Source of the DNA: Verrucomicrobiota bacterium
GTDB lineage: Bacteria; Verrucomicrobiota; Verrucomicrobiia; Opitutales; Seribacteraceae
Direction: 5' to 3'
Length of the DNA: 5,978 nucleotides
Assembly (NCBI GenBank): GCA_030830145.1
Contig: JAURNO010000311.1
Location: 1 to 5,978, forward strand
Program-made: the position numbers and the translations under genes
Part shown: positions 5,795-5,978 of the stretch, piece by piece
How positions within the stretch are numbered: the stretch's first letter is position 1
How the letters are laid out: every line of letters begins with the position of its first letter
Notes under the pieces: model-generated
Databases searched by the model: none
Told to the model about the DNA's origin: nothing
The model's input: only the letters and a program-made list of their open reading frames with translations

Positions 5795-5978
5795 ATGAAT
5801 CGAAACAACTACATGAGCGTAACGGGGCTTGAGTTTTCCTATGGCGAAGTGCAGGTGTTGCACGGGTTGGAATTCGAGCTTCCCGCCCAAAGTGTCTGTT
5901 GCGTGATGGGCAGAAACGGCGTGGGAAAGACGACGTTCTTGAGAAACATCGTTGGCTTGGAGAAACCTTCTGCGGGCA
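5795..5978 (+). CDS. urtE: Urea ABC transporter ATP-binding protein UrtE-like, N-terminal part (runs off right edge)
   Basis: Cytoplasmic ATPase expected to energise urea uptake with UrtD and the UrtBC membrane subunits. The visible part reads MSVTGLEFSYGEVQVL, a beta strand/A-loop region with aromatic Y, then the Walker A GRNGVGKTT (5909-5935), then LRNIVGLEKPSAG. The form M-G-R-N-G-V-G-K-T-T is typical of UrtE; LivF usually has G-A-N-G-A-G-K-T-T. Homology begins at the ATG of 5813. ATG 5795 has GAGAGG touching it, and 5813 has no Shine-Dalgarno. The frame stays open back to an ATG at 5642 that overlaps the urtD stop as ATGA, which would add 51 mostly basic residues (MRKTKKSKGAPKK...) not normal for this family. 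The true start is thus uncertain; 5795 is a compromise. Family confidence is high, the urea specificity moderate. Confidence 0.78.
   Translation, partial: MNRNNYMSVTGLEFSYGEVQVLHGLEFELPAQSVCCVMGRNGVGKTTFLRNIVGLEKPSAG

Overview
The window looks like a fragment of a chromosome from a sulfatase-rich, motile, free-living bacterium. The two sulfatases, one with a CxPSR active site, together with a urea-transporter (urt) remnant and a divergent flagellin suggest the PVC group, Verrucomicrobiota or a relative. That placement is inference from gene content; no marker gene is present.

Layout, left to right. (1) Positions 1-303, minus strand: the first 101 codons of a secreted sulfatase that runs off the left edge. 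(2) Positions 304-556: a divergent intergenic region with a perfect 9-bp inverted repeat (347-374), a near-consensus sigma-28 (FliA) flagellar promoter (436-462) and a leader of about 85 nt with several GGA motifs. (3) Positions 557-4672, plus strand: a giant flagellin of 1371 residues. Its first ~145 and last ~95 residues are recognisable flagellin D0/D1. The roughly 1100 residues between them hold a probable eight-bladed PQQ/BamB-like beta-propeller, then six ~70-residue beta-rich repeats with a G-x-G-S/T-G-Y signature. The second repeat is interrupted by a complete Laminin-G/concanavalin-A-like (LamG) domain. (4) Positions 4700-5533, minus strand: the C-terminal part of a second sulfatase whose N-terminal half, with the catalytic cysteine, is missing. 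(5) Positions 5532-5645, plus strand: only the C-terminal tail of a UrtD-like ABC ATPase, followed by the start of a UrtE-like ABC ATPase that runs off the right edge. Sulfatase and urtD are both cut at the same place (about 5520-5570), which marks a rearrangement junction or an assembly join.

How the parts may work together: the flagellin is transcribed from its own FliA promoter, and its surface domains would be displayed many times along the filament. LamG domains often bind glycans and the neighbouring sulfatases act on sulfated glycans, so a filament that binds sulfated polysaccharide is a reasonable but untested idea. The main item of interest is the flagellin with nested propeller and LamG domains. 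The sigma-28 promoter also shows that the longest open frame (from 464) overstates the protein by 31 residues.
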